A stretch of DNA of 64,000 nt from Pseudomonas wadenswilerensis (GCF_900497695.1 NZ_UIDD01000003.1:1-64000), one strand, 5' to 3'; positions 8,454 to 24,935 are shown, counted from the first letter of the stretch. Made by a program: numbers and translations. Notes: generated by a model not told the origin, from the letters alone.

Positions 8454-11400
8454 ATGGCTTACTCATACACTGAGAAAAAACGTATCCGCAAGGACTTTAG
8501 CAAGTTGCCGGACGTCATGGATGTGCCTTACCTCCTGGCCATCCAGCTGGATTCGTATCGTGAATTCTTGCAAGCGGGAGCGACCAAAGATCAGTTCCGC
8601 GACGTGGGCCTGCATGCGGCCTTCAAATCGGTTTTCCCGATCATCAGCTACTCCGGCAATGCTGCCCTGGAGTACGTTGGCTATCGTCTGGGCGAACCGG
8701 CTTTTGATGTCAAAGAATGCGTACTGCGTGGCGTGACCTATGCGGTTCCGCTGCGGGTAAAAGTCCGCCTGATCATTTTCGACAAAGAGTCGTCGAACAA
8801 AGCGATCAAGGACATCAAAGAGCAAGAAGTCTACATGGGTGAAATTCCCCTGATGACTGAAAACGGTACCTTCGTAATCAACGGTACCGAGCGTGTTATC
8901 GTTTCCCAGCTGCACCGTTCGCCGGGCGTGTTCTTCGATCACGACCGCGGCAAGACGCACAGCTCTGGCAAACTGCTGTACTCGGCGCGGATCATTCCTT
9001 ACCGCGGTTCGTGGCTGGACTTCGAGTTCGATCCGAAAGACTGTGTATTCGTCCGTATCGACCGTCGTCGTAAACTGCCTGCGTCGGTTCTGCTGCGCGC
9101 GCTGGGCTACAGCACTGAAGAAGTGCTGGATGCTTTCTACACCACCAACGTGTTCCACGTGTCGGGCGAGAAGCTCAGCCTGGAGCTGGTGCCTCAGCGC
9201 CTGCGTGGTGAAGTTGCGGTCATGGATATTCATGACGAAACCGGCAAGGTCATTGTCGAGCAAGGTCGTCGTATCACCGCTCGCCACATCAACCAGCTGG
9301 AAAAAGCTGGCGTCAAGCAGCTGGACGTTCCGCTGGAATACGTCCTGGGCCGCACTACCGCCAAGGCGATCGTGCACCCGGCTACCGGCGAGATCCTGGC
9401 TGAGTGCAACACCGAGCTGACCACCGACGCCCTGGTGAAGATCGCCAAGGCTCAGGTTGTTCGCATCGAGACCCTGTACACCAACGACATCGACTGCGGT
9501 CCGTTCATCTCGGATACCCTGAAGATCGACTCCACCAGCAACCAACTGGAAGCGCTGGTCGAGATCTATCGCATGATGCGTCCTGGCGAGCCGCCAACCA
9601 AGGATGCCGCCGAGACCCTGTTCAACAACCTGTTCTTCAGCGCCGAACGTTACGACCTGTCGGCCGTTGGCCGCATGAAGTTCAACCGTCGTATCGGTCG
9701 TACCGAGATCGAAGGTTCGGGCGTGCTGAGCAAGGAAGATATCGTCGAGGTCCTCAAGACCCTGGTCGACATCCGTAACGGCAAAGGTATCGTCGACGAC
9801 ATCGACCATCTGGGTAACCGTCGCGTCCGTTGTGTCGGCGAGATGGCCGAGAACCAGTTCCGCGTTGGCCTGGTGCGTGTAGAGCGCGCGGTCAAAGAGC
9901 GTCTGTCGATGGCTGAAAGCGAAGGCCTGATGCCTCAGGACCTGATCAACGCCAAGCCGGTTGCGGCGGCGGTGAAAGAGTTCTTCGGCTCCAGCCAGCT
10001 CTCGCAGTTCATGGACCAGAACAACCCGCTGTCCGAGATCACCCACAAGCGTCGTGTCTCCGCACTCGGCCCTGGTGGTCTGACCCGTGAGCGCGCAGGC
10101 TTCGAAGTCCGTGACGTACACCCGACCCACTACGGCCGTGTGTGCCCGATCGAGACCCCTGAAGGTCCGAACATCGGTCTGATCAACTCCCTGGCTGCGT
10201 ACGCTCGCACCAACCAGTACGGCTTCCTGGAAAGCCCGTACCGCGTGGTGAAAGAAGGCGTGGTTACCGACGACATCGTGTTCCTGTCGGCGATCGAAGA
10301 AGCTGATCACGTCATCGCCCAGGCTTCGGCCACGATGAACGAGAAGAAGCACCTGATCGACGAGCTGGTAGCTGTTCGTCACCTGAACGAATTCACCGTC
10401 AAGGCGCCGGAAGACGTCACCCTGATGGACGTTTCGCCGAAGCAGGTAGTTTCGGTTGCAGCGTCGCTGATTCCGTTCCTCGAGCACGACGACGCCAACC
10501 GTGCGTTGATGGGTTCGAACATGCAGCGTCAGGCTGTACCAACCCTGCGCGCCGACAAGCCGCTGGTCGGTACCGGCATGGAGCGCAACGTTGCCCGTGA
10601 CTCCGGCGTTTGCGTCGTGGCCCGTCGTGGTGGCGTGATCGACTCCGTCGATGCCAGCCGTATCGTTGTTCGCGTTGCCGATGACGAAGTTGAAACCGGT
10701 GAAGCCGGTGTCGACATCTACAACCTGACCAAGTACACCCGTTCGAACCAGAACACCTGCATCAACCAGCGTCCGCTGGTGAACAAGGGTGACGCGGTTC
10801 AGCGTGGCGACATCATGGCCGACGGCCCGTCCACCGATATGGGTGAACTGGCACTGGGTCAGAACATGCGCATCGCGTTCATGGCGTGGAACGGCTTCAA
10901 CTTCGAAGACTCCATCTGCCTGTCCGAGCGTGTGGTTCAGGAAGACCGCTTCACCACGATCCACATCCAGGAACTGACCTGTGTGGCCCGTGACACCAAG
11001 CTTGGCCCAGAGGAAATCACCGCGGACATCCCGAACGTCGGTGAAGCTGCGCTGAACAAGCTGGACGAAGCTGGTATCGTCTATGTTGGTGCTGAAGTTG
11101 GCGCTGGCGACATCCTGGTCGGCAAGGTCACGCCAAAAGGCGAAACCCAGCTGACTCCGGAAGAAAAACTGCTGCGCGCGATCTTCGGTGAGAAGGCCAG
11201 CGACGTTAAAGACACCTCCCTGCGCGTGCCTACCGGCACCAAAGGTACTGTCATCGACGTACAGGTCTTCACCCGTGATGGCGTCGAGCGCGACAGCCGT
11301 GCGCTGTCCATCGAGAAGATGCAGCTGGACGAGATCCGCAAGGACCTCAACGAAGAGTTCCGCATCGTCGAAGGCGCAACCTTCGAGCGTCTGCGTTCGG

Positions 11401-12527
11401 CCCTGAACGGCCAGGTTGTCGACGGTGGTGCAGGCCTGAAGAAAGGCACTGTGATCACCAACGAAGTCCTGGACGGTCTGGAGCACGGCCAGTGGTTCAA
11501 ACTGCGCATGGCCGAAGACGCGCTGAACGAGCAGCTCGAGAAGGCCCAGGCCTACATCGTTGATCGTCGCCGTCTGCTGGACGACAAGTTCGAAGACAAG
11601 AAGCGCAAGCTGCAGCAGGGCGATGACCTGGCACCGGGCGTACTGAAGATCGTCAAGGTCTACCTGGCAATCCGTCGTCGCATCCAGCCGGGCGACAAGA
11701 TGGCCGGTCGTCACGGTAACAAAGGTGTGGTCTCGGTGATCATGCCGGTCGAAGACATGCCGCACGACGCCAACGGTACTCCGGTCGACGTGGTACTCAA
11801 CCCGCTGGGTGTACCATCGCGTATGAACGTTGGTCAGATCCTCGAAACCCACCTGGGCCTGGCGGCCAAAGGTCTGGGCGAGAAGATCAACCGCATGCTC
11901 GAAGAGCAGCGCAAGGTCATCGAGCTGCGCAAGTTCCTCACCGAGATCTACAACGAGATCGGTGGTCGTCAGGAAGAGCTGGAGACTTTCTCCGACCAGG
12001 AGATCCTGGACCTGGCGAAGAACCTCAAAGGCGGTGTGCCAATGGCCACTCCAGTCTTCGACGGTGCCAAGGAAAGCGAGATCAAGGCCATGCTGAAACT
12101 GGCAGACATGCCAGAAAGCGGTCAGATGCAGCTGTTCGACGGTCGTACTGGTAACAAGTTCGAGCGTCATGTGACCGTTGGTTACATGTACATGCTCAAG
12201 CTGAACCACTTGGTGGACGACAAGATGCACGCGCGTTCCACTGGTTCTTACAGCCTGGTTACCCAGCAGCCGCTGGGTGGTAAGGCGCAGTTCGGTGGTC
12301 AGCGTTTCGGGGAGATGGAAGTGTGGGCGCTGGAAGCATACGGCGCGGCATACACCCTGCAAGAAATGCTCACAGTGAAGTCGGACGATGTGAACGGTCG
12401 GACCAAGATGTACAAAAACATCGTGGACGGCGATCACCGTATGGAGCCGGGCATGCCCGAGTCCTTCAACGTGTTGATCAAAGAGATTCGTTCGCTCGGT
12501 ATCGATATCGATCTGGAAACCGAATAA
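8454..12527 (+). CDS. rpoB: RNA polymerase beta subunit
   Basis: This subunit forms one side of the catalytic cleft and binds rifampicin. The protein is 1357 residues, as usual in Pseudomonas. The rifampicin pocket (about residues 515-545) carries wild-type residues: Asp in FMDQNNP, His in THKRR and Ser in VSALGPGG, so no rifampicin-resistance change is visible there. The catalytic-region motif [12 protein letters not shown] lies near 1080. It starts at ATG 8454, 219 bp after rplL, and is followed 64 bp later by rpoC. Confidence 0.98.
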   Translation: MAYSYTEKKRIRKDFSKLPDVMDVPYLLAIQLDSYREFLQAGATKDQFRDVGLHAAFKSVFPIISYSGNAALEYVGYRLGEPAFDVKECVLRGVTYAVPLRVKVRLIIFDKESSNKAIKDIKEQEVYMGEIPLMTENGTFVINGTERVIVSQLHRSPGVFFDHDRGKTHSSGKLLYSARIIPYRGSWLDFEFDPKDCVFVRIDRRRKLPASVLLRALGYSTEEVLDAFYTTNVFHVSGEKLSLELVPQRLRGEVAVMDIHDETGKVIVEQGRRITARHINQLEKAGVKQLDVPLEYVLGRTTAKAIVHPATGEILAECNTELTTDALVKIAKAQVVRIETLYTNDIDCGPFISDTLKIDSTSNQLEALVEIYRMMRPGEPPTKDAAETLFNNLFFSAERYDLSAVGRMKFNRRIGRTEIEGSGVLSKEDIVEVLKTLVDIRNGKGIVDDIDHLGNRRVRCVGEMAENQFRVGLVRVERAVKERLSMAESEGLMPQDLINAKPVAAAVKEFFGSSQLSQFMDQNNPLSEITHKRRVSALGPGGLTRERAGFEVRDVHPTHYGRVCPIETPEGPNIGLINSLAAYARTNQYGFLESPYRVVKEGVVTDDIVFLSAIEEADHVIAQASATMNEKKHLIDELVAVRHLNEFTVKAPEDVTLMDVSPKQVVSVAASLIPFLEHDDANRALMGSNMQRQAVPTLRADKPLVGTGMERNVARDSGVCVVARRGGVIDSVDASRIVVRVADDEVETGEAGVDIYNLTKYTRSNQNTCINQRPLVNKGDAVQRGDIMADGPSTDMGELALGQNMRIAFMAWNGFNFEDSICLSERVVQEDRFTTIHIQELTCVARDTKLGPEEITADIPNVGEAALNKLDEAGIVYVGAEVGAGDILVGKVTPKGETQLTPEEKLLRAIFGEKASDVKDTSLRVPTGTKGTVIDVQVFTRDGVERDSRALSIEKMQLDEIRKDLNEEFRIVEGATFERLRSALNGQVVDGGAGLKKGTVITNEVLDGLEHGQWFKLRMAEDALNEQLEKAQAYIVDRRRLLDDKFEDKKRKLQQGDDLAPGVLKIVKVYLAIRRRIQPGDKMAGRHGNKGVVSVIMPVEDMPHDANGTPVDVVLNPLGVPSRMNVGQILETHLGLAAKGLGEKINRMLEEQRKVIELRKFLTEIYNEIGGRQEELETFSDQEILDLAKNLKGGVPMATPVFDGAKESEIKAMLKLADMPESGQMQLFDGRTGNKFERHVTVGYMYMLKLNHLVDDKMHARSTGSYSLVTQQPLGGKAQFGGQRFGEMEVWALEAYGAAYTLQEMLTVKSDDVNGRTKMYKNIVDGDHRMEPGMPESFNVLIKEIRSLGIDIDLETE

Positions 12528-12591
12528 CACGTGACGCGAATCGGGAGCGTGGCTGAAAAGCCCGCTCCCTGCTCCGCCAGGAGGAAAGGCC

Positions 12592-16791
<4,200 letters not shown>

Positions 16792-16802
16792 AAGTAGGAT
16801 AG

Positions 16803-16880
16803 GGCCCCGGCAAACCTGTTTTGGTCATCGGCGACATAATTTGTTGCCGATGACCGGAAGGGGAGGGCCGGGGCCTTGTC
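16803..16880 (+). terminator. Nested double stem-loop after rpoC
   Basis: Outer stem GGCCCCGGC (16803-16811) with GCCGGGGCC (16867-16875). Inside it is a second perfect stem, GGTCATCGGC (16823-16832) with GCCGATGACC (16846-16855). It is followed by TTGTCTT. Most likely the rpoBC terminator. Confidence 0.75.
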
Positions 16881-16909
16881 TTGACTGGGGGCAAGATCCT
16901 CTTTAGACT
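16881..16909 (+). promoter_or_regulatory. Sigma70 promoter of the str operon
   Basis: TTGACT (16881-16886), a 17-bp spacer and TAGACT (16904-16909), immediately after the rpoC terminator and about 90 bp before rpsL. Confidence 0.7.
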
Positions 16910-17001
16910 CTTGTACCCCTAAATTTGGTGGGACTCCGTCCTGCCAATTTTTGCTTTTCTTGCAAGACAATAGCGTCGCAAGACAACAGTGGAGCTAGTA
17001 G

Positions 17002-17373
17002 ATGGCAACTATCAACCAGCTGGTACGTCAGCCGCGTAAGCGTATCGTCGAGAAATCCGACGTTCCTGCGCTGCAGAACTGCCCGCAACGTCGTGGCGTG
17101 TGCACCCGTGTGTACACCACCACGCCGAAAAAACCTAACTCGGCACTGCGTAAAGTTTGCCGTGTGCGTCTGACCAACGGTTTCGAGGTTTCCTCGTACA
17201 TCGGCGGTGAAGGCCACAACCTGCAAGAGCACAGCGTCGTCCTGATTCGTGGCGGCCGTGTAAAAGACTTGCCAGGTGTTCGTTACCACACCGTTCGCGG
17301 CTCCCTGGATACCTCCGGCGTCAAAGGTCGTAACCAAGGTCGTTCGAAGTACGGTACCAAGCGTCCGAAGTAA
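17002..17373 (+). CDS. rpsL: 30S ribosomal protein S12
   Basis: S12 monitors decoding accuracy at the A site. The 123-residue protein has Lys43 and Lys88 unchanged, so no common streptomycin-resistance mutation is present. Asp89, the usual methylthiolation site, is also present. It is the first gene of the str operon (rpsL-rpsG-fusA-tufA). The 120-bp gap to rpsG is longer than a simple coupling junction; in E. coli the S7 repressor binds the equivalent place, but I cannot show a binding site here. Confidence 0.98.
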
Positions 17374-17493
17374 TCGGCCGTTTGCAGCAGTTTGCAGTTA
17401 TTCATTTTATTGAGTCGATAAGAGTAAGGTCGGGCACGCACCCTTAGGGGGCACTGTCCCGGGCTAACCTGAAGACCGTTTGAGGGCTTATCA

Positions 17494-17964
17494 ATGCCAA
17501 GACGTCGTGTAGCAGCCAAGCGTGAGATTCTGGACGATCCAAAATACGGAAGCCAGATCCTCGCCAAGTTCATGAACCACGTGATGGAAAGCGGCAAGAA
17601 AGCCGTTGCCGAGCGTATCGTTTACGGTGCGCTGGACAAGGTCAAAGAACGCAAGAACAGCGATCCCCTGGAAATCTTCGAGAAAGCTCTCGACGCCATC
17701 GCTCCGCTGGTCGAAGTTAAGTCGCGCCGTGTTGGCGGTGCCACTTACCAGGTTCCTGTTGAAGTTCGTCCATCCCGTCGTAACGCCCTGGCAATGCGCT
17801 GGTTGGTAGACTACGCCCGCAAGCGTGGCGAGAAGTCCATGGCTCTGCGCCTGGCCGGCGAGCTGCTGGATGCTGCTGAAGGCAAGGGTGCTGCAGTCAA
17901 GAAGCGTGAAGACGTACACCGTATGGCCGAAGCCAACAAAGCGTTCTCGCACTACCGCTTCTAA
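17494..17964 (+). CDS. rpsG: 30S ribosomal protein S7
   Basis: S7 starts assembly of the 30S head and contacts E-site tRNA. The protein is 156 residues and complete, beginning [11 protein letters not shown], with the beta-hairpin region [14 protein letters not shown] (about 76-89). In E. coli it is the translational repressor of the str operon. It is followed 30 bp later by fusA. Confidence 0.98.
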   Translation: MPRRRVAAKREILDDPKYGSQILAKFMNHVMESGKKAVAERIVYGALDKVKERKNSDPLEIFEKALDAIAPLVEVKSRRVGGATYQVPVEVRPSRRNALAMRWLVDYARKRGEKSMALRLAGELLDAAEGKGAAVKKREDVHRMAEANKAFSHYRF

Positions 17965-17994
17965 TTCAGGCATCACTATTTTTGCGAGGGCTCT

Positions 17995-20142
17995 ATGGCT
18001 CGTACTACACCAATCAACCGCTACCGTAACATTGGTATTTGCGCGCACGTTGACGCGGGCAAAACTACCACTACCGAGCGGATCCTGTTCTACACAGGCC
18101 TGAGCCACAAGATGGGCGAGGTGCATGACGGCGCCGCGACCACCGACTGGATGGTGCAGGAGCAGGAGCGGGGTATTACCATTACCTCCGCTGCTGTCAC
18201 CACCTTCTGGAAGGGCTCCAAAGGTCAGTATGACAACTATCGCGTAAACGTCATCGATACCCCCGGCCACGTTGACTTCACCATTGAAGTAGAACGTTCG
18301 CTGCGCGTACTCGACGGCGCGGTCGTTGTTTTCTGCGGCACCTCCGGTGTTGAGCCTCAGTCCGAAACCGTATGGCGTCAAGCCAACAAATACGGCGTTC
18401 CACGTGTTGTTTACGTGAACAAGATGGACCGTGCTGGCGCCAACTTCCTGCGCGTCGTAGGTCAGATCAAGAACCGTCTGGGTCACACCCCGGTTCCTGT
18501 TCAGCTGGCCATCGGTTCGGAAGATAACTTCCAGGGTCAGGTCGACCTGATCAAGATGAAGGCTATCTACTGGAACGACGACGACAAAGGCACTACCTAC
18601 CGTGAGGAAGAGATTCCTGCGGACATGCTCGAGCTGGCCGAAGAATGGCGCGCGAACATGGTAGAAGCTGCTGCCGAAGCCAACGAAGAGCTGATGAACA
18701 AGTACCTTGAAGAAGGTGAGCTGTCGGTCGAAGAGATCAAAGCCGGTCTGCGTGCGCGCACCCTGGCCAGCGAGATCGTTCCGGCCGTCTGCGGTTCGTC
18801 GTTCAAGAACAAGGGTGTTCCCCTGGTTCTCGACGCCGTTATCGACTTCCTGCCTGCTCCGACCGAGATTCCTGCGATCAAGGGTATTCACCCTGACCTG
18901 ATCGAGAAGCCGAAGGACGAGCTGGTCGAGGCCGACTACGACGAGCGTCACGCCGACGACAACGAGCCGTTCTCGGCTCTGGCGTTCAAGATTGCTACCG
19001 ACCCGTTCGTGGGTACCCTGACTTTCGTGCGCGTTTACTCGGGCATGCTGCAGTCTGGCGACTCCGTGATCAACTCGGTCAAAGGCAAGAAAGAGCGCGT
19101 TGGTCGTATGGTGCAGATGCACGCCAACCAGCGTGAAGAGATCAAAGAAGTACTGGCAGGCGACATCGCTGCTCTGATCGGCATGAAGGACGTCACCACT
19201 GGTGACACCCTGTGCAACGCCGACAAGCCGATCATCCTCGAGCGTATGGACTTCCCGGAGCCTGTGATCTCGGTTGCTGTTGAGCCGAAGACCAAGCAAG
19301 ACCAGGAAAAGATGGGTATCGCACTGGGCAAGCTGGCTCAGGAAGACCCGTCGTTCCGCGTCAAGACCGACGAAGAAACCGGCCAGACCATCATCTCCGG
19401 TATGGGCGAGCTTCACCTGGACATCCTCGTTGACCGCATGAAGCGCGAGTTCAACGTCGAAGCCAACATCGGTAAGCCGCAGGTTTCGTACCGCGAGCAG
19501 ATCACCAAGGACAACGTCGAGATCGAAGGTAAGTTCGTTCGTCAGTCCGGTGGTCGCGGTCAGTTCGGTCACTGCTGGATTCGCTTCTCGCAGCCAACAG
19601 TGGACGCACAAGGCAACATCACCGAAGGCCTGGAATTCACCAACGAGGTTGTAGGTGGTGTGGTTCCTAAGGAATACATCCCGGCGATCCAGAAGGGTAT
19701 CGAAGAGCAGATGAAGAACGGCATTGTTGCCGGCTATCCGCTGATCGGCCTGAAGGCAACCGTGTTTGATGGTTCCTACCACGACGTCGACTCCAACGAG
19801 ATGGCGTTCAAGGTGGCGGCCTCCATGGCGACCAAGCAACTGGCTGCCAAAGGCGGCGGTAAAGTGCTTGAGCCGATCATGAAGGTAGAAGTTGTGACCC
19901 CTGAGGACTACATGGGTGACGTGATGGGTGACCTGAACCGTCGTCGTGGTCTGATCCAGGGTATGGAAGATTCGGTGTCCGGCAAGGTTGTCCGTGCTGA
20001 AGTTCCGCTCGGAGAAATGTTCGGTTATGCGACCGACGTTCGTTCCATGTCTCAGGGTCGCGCGAGCTACTCCATGGAATTCTCCAAATACGCCGAAGCT
20101 CCGTCGAATATCGTCGAAGCACTCGTTAAAAAACAAGGCTAA
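17995..20142 (+). CDS. fusA: Elongation factor G
   Basis: EF-G is the GTPase that drives tRNA-mRNA translocation and, with RRF, ribosome recycling. It has 715 residues with all five domains: G1 [12 protein letters not shown] (about 17-28), G3 DTPGHVDF and G4 NKMD, then domains II-V. It lies in the str operon between rpsG and tufA, which marks it as the main housekeeping EF-G rather than a paralogue. The ATG at 17995 is preceded by GCGAGGG. Confidence 0.98.
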   Translation: MARTTPINRYRNIGICAHVDAGKTTTTERILFYTGLSHKMGEVHDGAATTDWMVQEQERGITITSAAVTTFWKGSKGQYDNYRVNVIDTPGHVDFTIEVERSLRVLDGAVVVFCGTSGVEPQSETVWRQANKYGVPRVVYVNKMDRAGANFLRVVGQIKNRLGHTPVPVQLAIGSEDNFQGQVDLIKMKAIYWNDDDKGTTYREEEIPADMLELAEEWRANMVEAAAEANEELMNKYLEEGELSVEEIKAGLRARTLASEIVPAVCGSSFKNKGVPLVLDAVIDFLPAPTEIPAIKGIHPDLIEKPKDELVEADYDERHADDNEPFSALAFKIATDPFVGTLTFVRVYSGMLQSGDSVINSVKGKKERVGRMVQMHANQREEIKEVLAGDIAALIGMKDVTTGDTLCNADKPIILERMDFPEPVISVAVEPKTKQDQEKMGIALGKLAQEDPSFRVKTDEETGQTIISGMGELHLDILVDRMKREFNVEANIGKPQVSYREQITKDNVEIEGKFVRQSGGRGQFGHCWIRFSQPTVDAQGNITEGLEFTNEVVGGVVPKEYIPAIQKGIEEQMKNGIVAGYPLIGLKATVFDGSYHDVDSNEMAFKVAASMATKQLAAKGGGKVLEPIMKVEVVTPEDYMGDVMGDLNRRRGLIQGMEDSVSGKVVRAEVPLGEMFGYATDVRSMSQGRASYSMEFSKYAEAPSNIVEALVKKQG

Positions 20143-20172
20143 TCCAGCCCTTTAGGCAAGAGGTTCACTGTC

Positions 20173-21366
20173 GTGGCTAAAGAAAAATTTGATCGTTCCC
20201 TTCCGCACGTCAACGTTGGCACCATCGGTCACGTTGACCACGGTAAAACCACTCTGACCGCAGCTCTGACTCGCGTCTGCTCCGAAGTTTTCGGTTCGGC
20301 CGTTGTTGACTTCGACAAGATCGACAGCGCTCCAGAAGAGAAAGCTCGCGGTATCACCATCAACACCGCACACGTCGAGTACAACTCGAAGATTCGTCAC
20401 TACGCTCACGTCGACTGCCCAGGTCACGCTGACTACGTGAAGAACATGATCACCGGTGCTGCCCAGATGGACGGCGCGATCCTGGTTTGCTCGGCCGCCG
20501 ATGGTCCGATGCCACAAACCCGTGAGCACATCCTGCTGTCCCGTCAGGTTGGCGTTCCGTACATCGTGGTCTTCCTGAACAAGGCTGACCTGGTAGACGA
20601 CGCTGAGCTGCTGGAACTGGTCGAGATGGAAGTTCGCGACCTGCTGTCCACCTATGACTTCCCAGGCGACGACACTCCGATCATCATCGGTTCGGCTCGT
20701 ATGGCGCTGGAAGGCAAAGACGACAACGAAATGGGCACCACCGCTGTCAAGAAGCTGGTTGAGACTCTGGATGCCTACATCCCAGAGCCTGAGCGCGCTA
20801 TCGACAAGCCGTTCCTGATGCCAATCGAAGACGTATTCTCGATCTCGGGTCGTGGTACCGTTGTTACCGGTCGTATCGAGCGTGGTATCGTCCGCGTTCA
20901 AGACGCCCTGGAAATCGTTGGTCTGCGTGACACCACCACCACCACCTGCACCGGTGTTGAGATGTTCCGCAAGCTGCTGGACGAAGGTCGTGCTGGCGAG
21001 AACTGCGGCGTGCTGCTGCGCGGCACCAAGCGTGACGACGTTGAGCGTGGCCAGGTTCTGGTCAAGCCAGGTTCGGTCAAGCCGCACACCAAGTTCACCG
21101 CAGAAGTTTACGTTCTGAGCAAGGAAGAAGGCGGCCGTCATACTCCGTTCTTCAAAGGCTACCGTCCACAGTTCTACTTCCGTACTACTGACGTGACTGG
21201 TAACTGCGAGCTGCCAGAAGGCGTTGAAATGGTAATGCCAGGTGACAACATTCAAATGACTGTTACCCTGATCAAGACCATCGCGATGGAAGACGGTCTG
21301 CGTTTCGCTATCCGTGAAGGCGGTCGTACCGTCGGCGCCGGCGTCGTAGCCAAAATCATCGAGTAA
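20173..21366 (+). CDS. tufA: Elongation factor Tu, str-operon copy
   Basis: Second EF-Tu gene, with the same 397-residue product as 3564-4757. It starts with GTG at 20173, while the other copy starts with ATG. The first 108 bp differ from tufB at 18 positions and the last 36 bp at 7, all silent except that the start codon changes; the roughly 1,050 bp between differ at only two positions. This pattern indicates gene conversion. Last gene of the str operon, followed by a strong terminator. Confidence 0.98.
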   Translation: MAKEKFDRSLPHVNVGTIGHVDHGKTTLTAALTRVCSEVFGSAVVDFDKIDSAPEEKARGITINTAHVEYNSKIRHYAHVDCPGHADYVKNMITGAAQMDGAILVCSAADGPMPQTREHILLSRQVGVPYIVVFLNKADLVDDAELLELVEMEVRDLLSTYDFPGDDTPIIIGSARMALEGKDDNEMGTTAVKKLVETLDAYIPEPERAIDKPFLMPIEDVFSISGRGTVVTGRIERGIVRVQDALEIVGLRDTTTTTCTGVEMFRKLLDEGRAGENCGVLLRGTKRDDVERGQVLVKPGSVKPHTKFTAEVYVLSKEEGGRHTPFFKGYRPQFYFRTTDVTGNCELPEGVEMVMPGDNIQMTVTLIKTIAMEDGLRFAIREGGRTVGAGVVAKIIE

Positions 21367-21379
21367 TCGTTGATCGCTT

Positions 21380-21410
21380 AAAAAGGCCCCCGCTCAGCGG
21401 GGGCTTTTTT
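21380..21410 (+). terminator. Terminator of the str operon
   Basis: An A-run, then GCCCCCGC-TCA-GCGGGGGC and a T-run: a strong intrinsic terminator, symmetrical enough to work in both directions. Confidence 0.93.
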
Positions 21411-21416
21411 ATTGGG

Positions 21417-21445
21417 TTGACACTCAGTGGGGCCCTCTATAGAAT
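21417..21445 (+). promoter_or_regulatory. Sigma70 promoter of the S10 operon
   Basis: TTGACA (21417-21422), a 17-bp spacer and TAGAAT (21440-21445), starting 6 bp after the terminator T-run. The transcript would have a leader of about 55 nt with a GGGCG/CGCCC-type hairpin before rpsJ, much shorter than the E. coli S10 leader. Confidence 0.85.
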
Positions 21446-21508
21446 CACGCCTCCTTTTAACGGGCGTAGTGCGCCCGGTGGGAATAGCAGCCTGGAGTCT
21501 GAAATCCA

Positions 21509-21820
21509 ATGCAAAATCAGCAAATCCGTATCAGGTTGAAGGCTTTTGACCATCGCCTGATCGACCAATCCACCCAGGAAATCGTGGAAACCGCGAAACG
21601 TACTGGTGCTCAAGTGCGTGGTCCAATTCCACTGCCTACCCGTAAAGAGCGGTTCACCGTTCTGGTCTCCCCGCACGTCAACAAAGACGCGCGTGACCAG
21701 TACGAGATCCGTACTCATAAGCGCGTTCTGGACATCGTCCAGCCAACGGATAAAACCGTTGATGCTCTTATGAAGCTTGATCTTGCGGCCGGTGTGGAAG
21801 TGCAGATCAGCCTCGGCTAA
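21509..21820 (+). CDS. rpsJ: 30S ribosomal protein S10 (NusE)
   Basis: A 30S head protein that also acts as NusE in antitermination complexes and binds the NusG KOW domain. The protein is 103 residues, beginning [19 protein letters not shown], with the long hairpin loop about 45-65. First gene of the S10 operon. Confidence 0.98.
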
Positions 21821-21900
21821 GACACGGTCTTAGTCGTGTAACGCTCTGAAATGGGCGGCCATAGCGGGTGAAAGCCCCGTACACTCATGAGGTTTACAAC

Positions 21901-22536
21901 ATGACTATTGGTGTAGTCGGTCGTAAATGCGGTATGACCCGTATTTTCACCGAAGAAGGTGTCTCCATTCCGGTCACGGTCATTGAGATCGAGCCGAATC
22001 GCGTCACCCAGTTCAAAACTGAAGAAACCGATGGCTATCGTGCAGTGCAAGTCACTGTCGGTGAGCGTCGCGCTTCGCGTGTGACTGCTGCTCAAGCTGG
22101 TCACTTCGCCAAGGCGAACGTTGCCGCGGGTCGCGGTGTCTGGGAATTCCGCCTTGAAGAAGGTGAGTTCCAGGCCGGTGATTCGATCAACGCTGAAATC
22201 TTCGCTGCAGGTCAGCTGGTAGACGTTACCGGCCAGTCCAAGGGTAAAGGCTTTGCCGGTACCATCAAGCGTTGGAATTTCCGCGGTCAAGATAACACCC
22301 ACGGTAACTCCGTCTCCCACCGCGTCCCGGGCTCTATCGGCCAGTGCCAGACTCCTGGTCGTGTATTCAAGGGCAAGAAAATGTCCGGTCACATGGGCGC
22401 CGAGCGCGTGACCGTTCAGTCCCTCGAAGTAGTGCGCGTCGACGCTGAACGCAATCTGTTGCTGGTCAAGGGTGCCGTTCCAGGCGCAACTGGCAGCGAT
22501 CTGGTTGTGCGTCCGGCTGCCAAGGCTCGCGGTTAA
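21901..22536 (+). CDS. rplC: 50S ribosomal protein L3
   Basis: An early assembly protein whose extension reaches the peptidyl-transferase centre. The protein is 211 residues from the ATG at 21901 ([12 protein letters not shown]); a longer frame starting upstream is not conserved in the family. The [13 protein letters not shown] segment (about 150) contains the glutamine that PrmB methylates in E. coli. It lies 80 bp after rpsJ. Confidence 0.97.
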   Translation: MTIGVVGRKCGMTRIFTEEGVSIPVTVIEIEPNRVTQFKTEETDGYRAVQVTVGERRASRVTAAQAGHFAKANVAAGRGVWEFRLEEGEFQAGDSINAEIFAAGQLVDVTGQSKGKGFAGTIKRWNFRGQDNTHGNSVSHRVPGSIGQCQTPGRVFKGKKMSGHMGAERVTVQSLEVVRVDAERNLLLVKGAVPGATGSDLVVRPAAKARG

Positions 22537-22548
22537 GGGGAAGCTGAC

Positions 22549-23151
22549 ATGCAACTAAATGTAAATGACGCTCAAGCGATCGAAGTTTCCGAACTGACTT
22601 TCGGCGGCGAATTCAACGAGACGCTGGTACACCAAGCAGTCGTGGCCTATATGGCCGGCGGCCGTCAAGGCACCAAGCAGCAGAAAACCCGTTCCGACGT
22701 TGCTGGTGGCGGTAAGCGCCCATGGCGTCAGAAAGGCACTGGCCGTGCTCGTGCCGGTACTATCCGTAGCCCAATCTGGCGTGGCGGTGGTACCACTTTC
22801 GCAGCTCGTCCTCAGGATCACTCGCAGAAGCTCAACAAGAAGATGTACCGCGCAGCAATGCGTTCCATCCTCGCTGAGCTGGTGCGTACCGACCGTCTGG
22901 TCGTGGTTCAGGACTTCGCTGTTGAAGCACCGAAAACCAAAGATCTGCTGAACAAGCTGAACGGCATGGGTCTGAGCGACGTACTGATCGTTTCGGACGC
23001 TGTTGATCAGAACCTGTACCTGGCTGCTCGTAACCTGCCGCACGTCGACGTACGTGACGTACAGGGTTCCGATCCGGTCAGTCTGATCGCATACGACAAA
23101 GTGTTGATCACTGTGTCGGCCGTGAAGAAATTCGAGGAGCTGCTGGGATGA
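22549..23151 (+). CDS. rplD: 50S ribosomal protein L4
   Basis: L4's long loop (about 40-95, rich in Arg/Lys/Gly, including [16 protein letters not shown]) lines the exit tunnel and is where macrolide-resistance changes occur; nothing looks deleted. In E. coli L4 represses the S10 operon. The protein is 200 residues. The stop overlaps rplW by 4 bp. Confidence 0.98.
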   Translation: MQLNVNDAQAIEVSELTFGGEFNETLVHQAVVAYMAGGRQGTKQQKTRSDVAGGGKRPWRQKGTGRARAGTIRSPIWRGGGTTFAARPQDHSQKLNKKMYRAAMRSILAELVRTDRLVVVQDFAVEAPKTKDLLNKLNGMGLSDVLIVSDAVDQNLYLAARNLPHVDVRDVQGSDPVSLIAYDKVLITVSAVKKFEELLG

Positions 23152-23447
23152 ACCAGGAACGCGTATTTAAAGTCCTCCTTGGCCCGCATGTTTCCGAGAA
23201 GGCTACCGTTCTGGCTGAGAAAAAAGGCCAGTTCGTATTCAAGGTTGCTACTGACGCAACCAAGCTGGAAATCAAGAAAGCTGTCGAAGGCCTGTTCGGC
23301 GTAAAAGTCGAAAACGTGTCGACTGTAAACGTTCTGGGTAAAACCAAGCGTACCGCACGTGGTCTGGGCAAGCGCAATGACTGGAAGAAAGCGATCGTTT
23401 CGCTTCAGCCAGGCCAAGATCTCGATTTCAGCAGCAGTGCTGAGTAA
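23148..23447 (+). CDS. rplW: 50S ribosomal protein L23
   Basis: It sits at the tunnel exit and is the docking site for trigger factor, SRP and SecY. The protein is 99 residues, with the VSEKAT segment near the start and [12 protein letters not shown] (about 62-73). Translation is coupled to rplD by an ATGA overlap. Confidence 0.97.
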   Translation: MNQERVFKVLLGPHVSEKATVLAEKKGQFVFKVATDATKLEIKKAVEGLFGVKVENVSTVNVLGKTKRTARGLGKRNDWKKAIVSLQPGQDLDFSSSAE

Positions 23448-23461
23448 GGAAGGGGTGCATC

Positions 23462-24286
23462 ATGGCAATCGTTAAATGCAAACCGACTTCCCCTGGCCGC
23501 CGTTTCGTGGTCAAGGTGGTCAACAAGGAGCTGCATAAAGGCGCTCCTCACGCACCGCTGCTCGAGAAGAAATCGAAGTCTGGTGGTCGTAACAACAATG
23601 GCCGTATCACTACTCGTCACGTAGGTGGTGGTCATAAGCAGCATTACCGTATGGTCGATTTCCGTCGCAACGACAAAGATGGCATCGTCGCCACTGTCGA
23701 GCGTATCGAATACGATCCAAACCGTACTGCTCACATCGCACTGCTGTGCTACGCAGACGGCGAGCGCCGCTACATCATCGCCCCTAAAGGCGTTGCTGCT
23801 GGCGACCAGCTGATCGCAGGCGCTCTGGCTCCAATCAAGCCAGGCAACTCCCTGCAACTGCGCAACATCCCAGTGGGTAGCACCATTCACGGCATCGAAC
23901 TGAAGCCGGGCAAAGGTGCACAGATCGCTCGTTCCGCTGGTGCTTCGGCTCAGCTGATCGCTCGCGAAGGTGTCTATGTGACCCTGCGTCTGCGCTCTGG
24001 TGAAATGCGTAAAGTCCTGGCTGAATGCCGTGCGACCCTGGGTGAAGTCTCGAACTCCGAGCACAGCCTGCGTTCGCTGGGTAAAGCCGGTGCCAAACGC
24101 TGGCGTGGCGTTCGCCCAACCGTTCGTGGTGTTGCCATGAACCCGGTTGACCACCCACATGGTGGTGGTGAAGGTCGTACCTCCGGTGGTCGTCATCCGG
24201 TATCGCCATGGGGCTTCCCGACTAAGGGCGCGAAGACTCGTGGTAATAAGCGTACCGACAACATGATCGTCCGTCGTCGCAAGTAA
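23462..24286 (+). CDS. rplB: 50S ribosomal protein L2
   Basis: L2 is required for subunit joining and peptidyl transfer. The protein is 274 residues. The highly conserved [17 protein letters not shown] stretch (about 220-236) holds the histidine linked to activity. It is 14 bp after rplW, with an AAGGAAGGGG ribosome site. Confidence 0.98.
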   Translation: MAIVKCKPTSPGRRFVVKVVNKELHKGAPHAPLLEKKSKSGGRNNNGRITTRHVGGGHKQHYRMVDFRRNDKDGIVATVERIEYDPNRTAHIALLCYADGERRYIIAPKGVAAGDQLIAGALAPIKPGNSLQLRNIPVGSTIHGIELKPGKGAQIARSAGASAQLIAREGVYVTLRLRSGEMRKVLAECRATLGEVSNSEHSLRSLGKAGAKRWRGVRPTVRGVAMNPVDHPHGGGEGRTSGGRHPVSPWGFPTKGAKTRGNKRTDNMIVRRRK

Positions 24287-24302
24287 ATAGAGGGATACGA
24301 CA

Positions 24303-24578
24303 GTGCCACGTTCTCTGAAAAAAGGTCCTTTTATCGATCTTCACCTACTGAAGAAGATCGAAGTGGCGGCGGAAAAGAACGATCGCAAACCAGTTAAGAC
24401 CTGGTCGCGCCGTTCCATGATCCTGCCACAAATGGTCGGTCTGACCATCGCGGTACACAACGGTCGCCAACACGTCCCAGTTCTCGTGAACGAAGACATG
24501 GTCGGCCATAAACTGGGCGAGTTTGCCGGTACCCGCACTTATCGTGGGCACGTGGCTGACAAGAAAGCCAAGCGTTAA
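24303..24578 (+). CDS. rpsS: 30S ribosomal protein S19
   Basis: A head protein near the A-site finger that pairs with S13. The protein is 91 residues. It starts with GTG at 24303 ([12 protein letters not shown]), the only start that keeps the conserved N-terminus. The motif [15 protein letters not shown] ([13 protein letters not shown]) is near residue 72. Confidence 0.97.
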
Positions 24579-24589
24579 GGGGTAAGGAA

Positions 24590-24922
24590 ATGGAAGTAGC
24601 CGCTAAGTTGTCGGGCGCTCGAATCTCCGCCCAGAAAGCCCGCTTGGTCGCCGACCAGATCCGCGGGAAGAAGGTGGGCGAAGCGCTCAACCTGTTGGCT
24701 TTCAGCAGCAAAAAAGCCGCTGAAATCATGAAGAAAGTCCTCGAGTCGGCCGTAGCCAACGCCGAGCATAACGAAGGCGCAGACGTTGATGACCTGAAGG
24801 TCTCCACCGTTTTCGTCAACGAAGGGCGTTCGCTGAAGCGCATCATGCCGCGTGCCAAAGGCCGCGCTGATCGCATCGTCAAGCGGTCTTGCCATATCAC
24901 TGTCAAGGTTGCGGACAAGTAA
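24590..24922 (+). CDS. rplV: 50S ribosomal protein L22
   Basis: Its beta-hairpin lines the narrow part of the exit tunnel. The protein is 110 residues and complete, with the hairpin tip (about 85-95, [13 protein letters not shown]) intact, so there is no macrolide-type deletion. It is 11 bp after rpsS and 13 bp before rpsC. Confidence 0.98.
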
Positions 24923-24935
24923 CGGAGTCGATCAG

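Noticed and set aside
8463..12530. Open frame of 1355 codons antisense to rpoB
   Set aside because: Strong codon bias in rpoB removes reverse-strand stops; the translation has no recognisable family and no ribosome site. The same holds for the long frame antisense to rpoC (12601-16689).
17491..20136. Open frame of 881 codons antisense to rpsG and fusA
   Set aside because: A codon-bias shadow of highly expressed genes, with low-complexity His/Val/Gln-rich translation.
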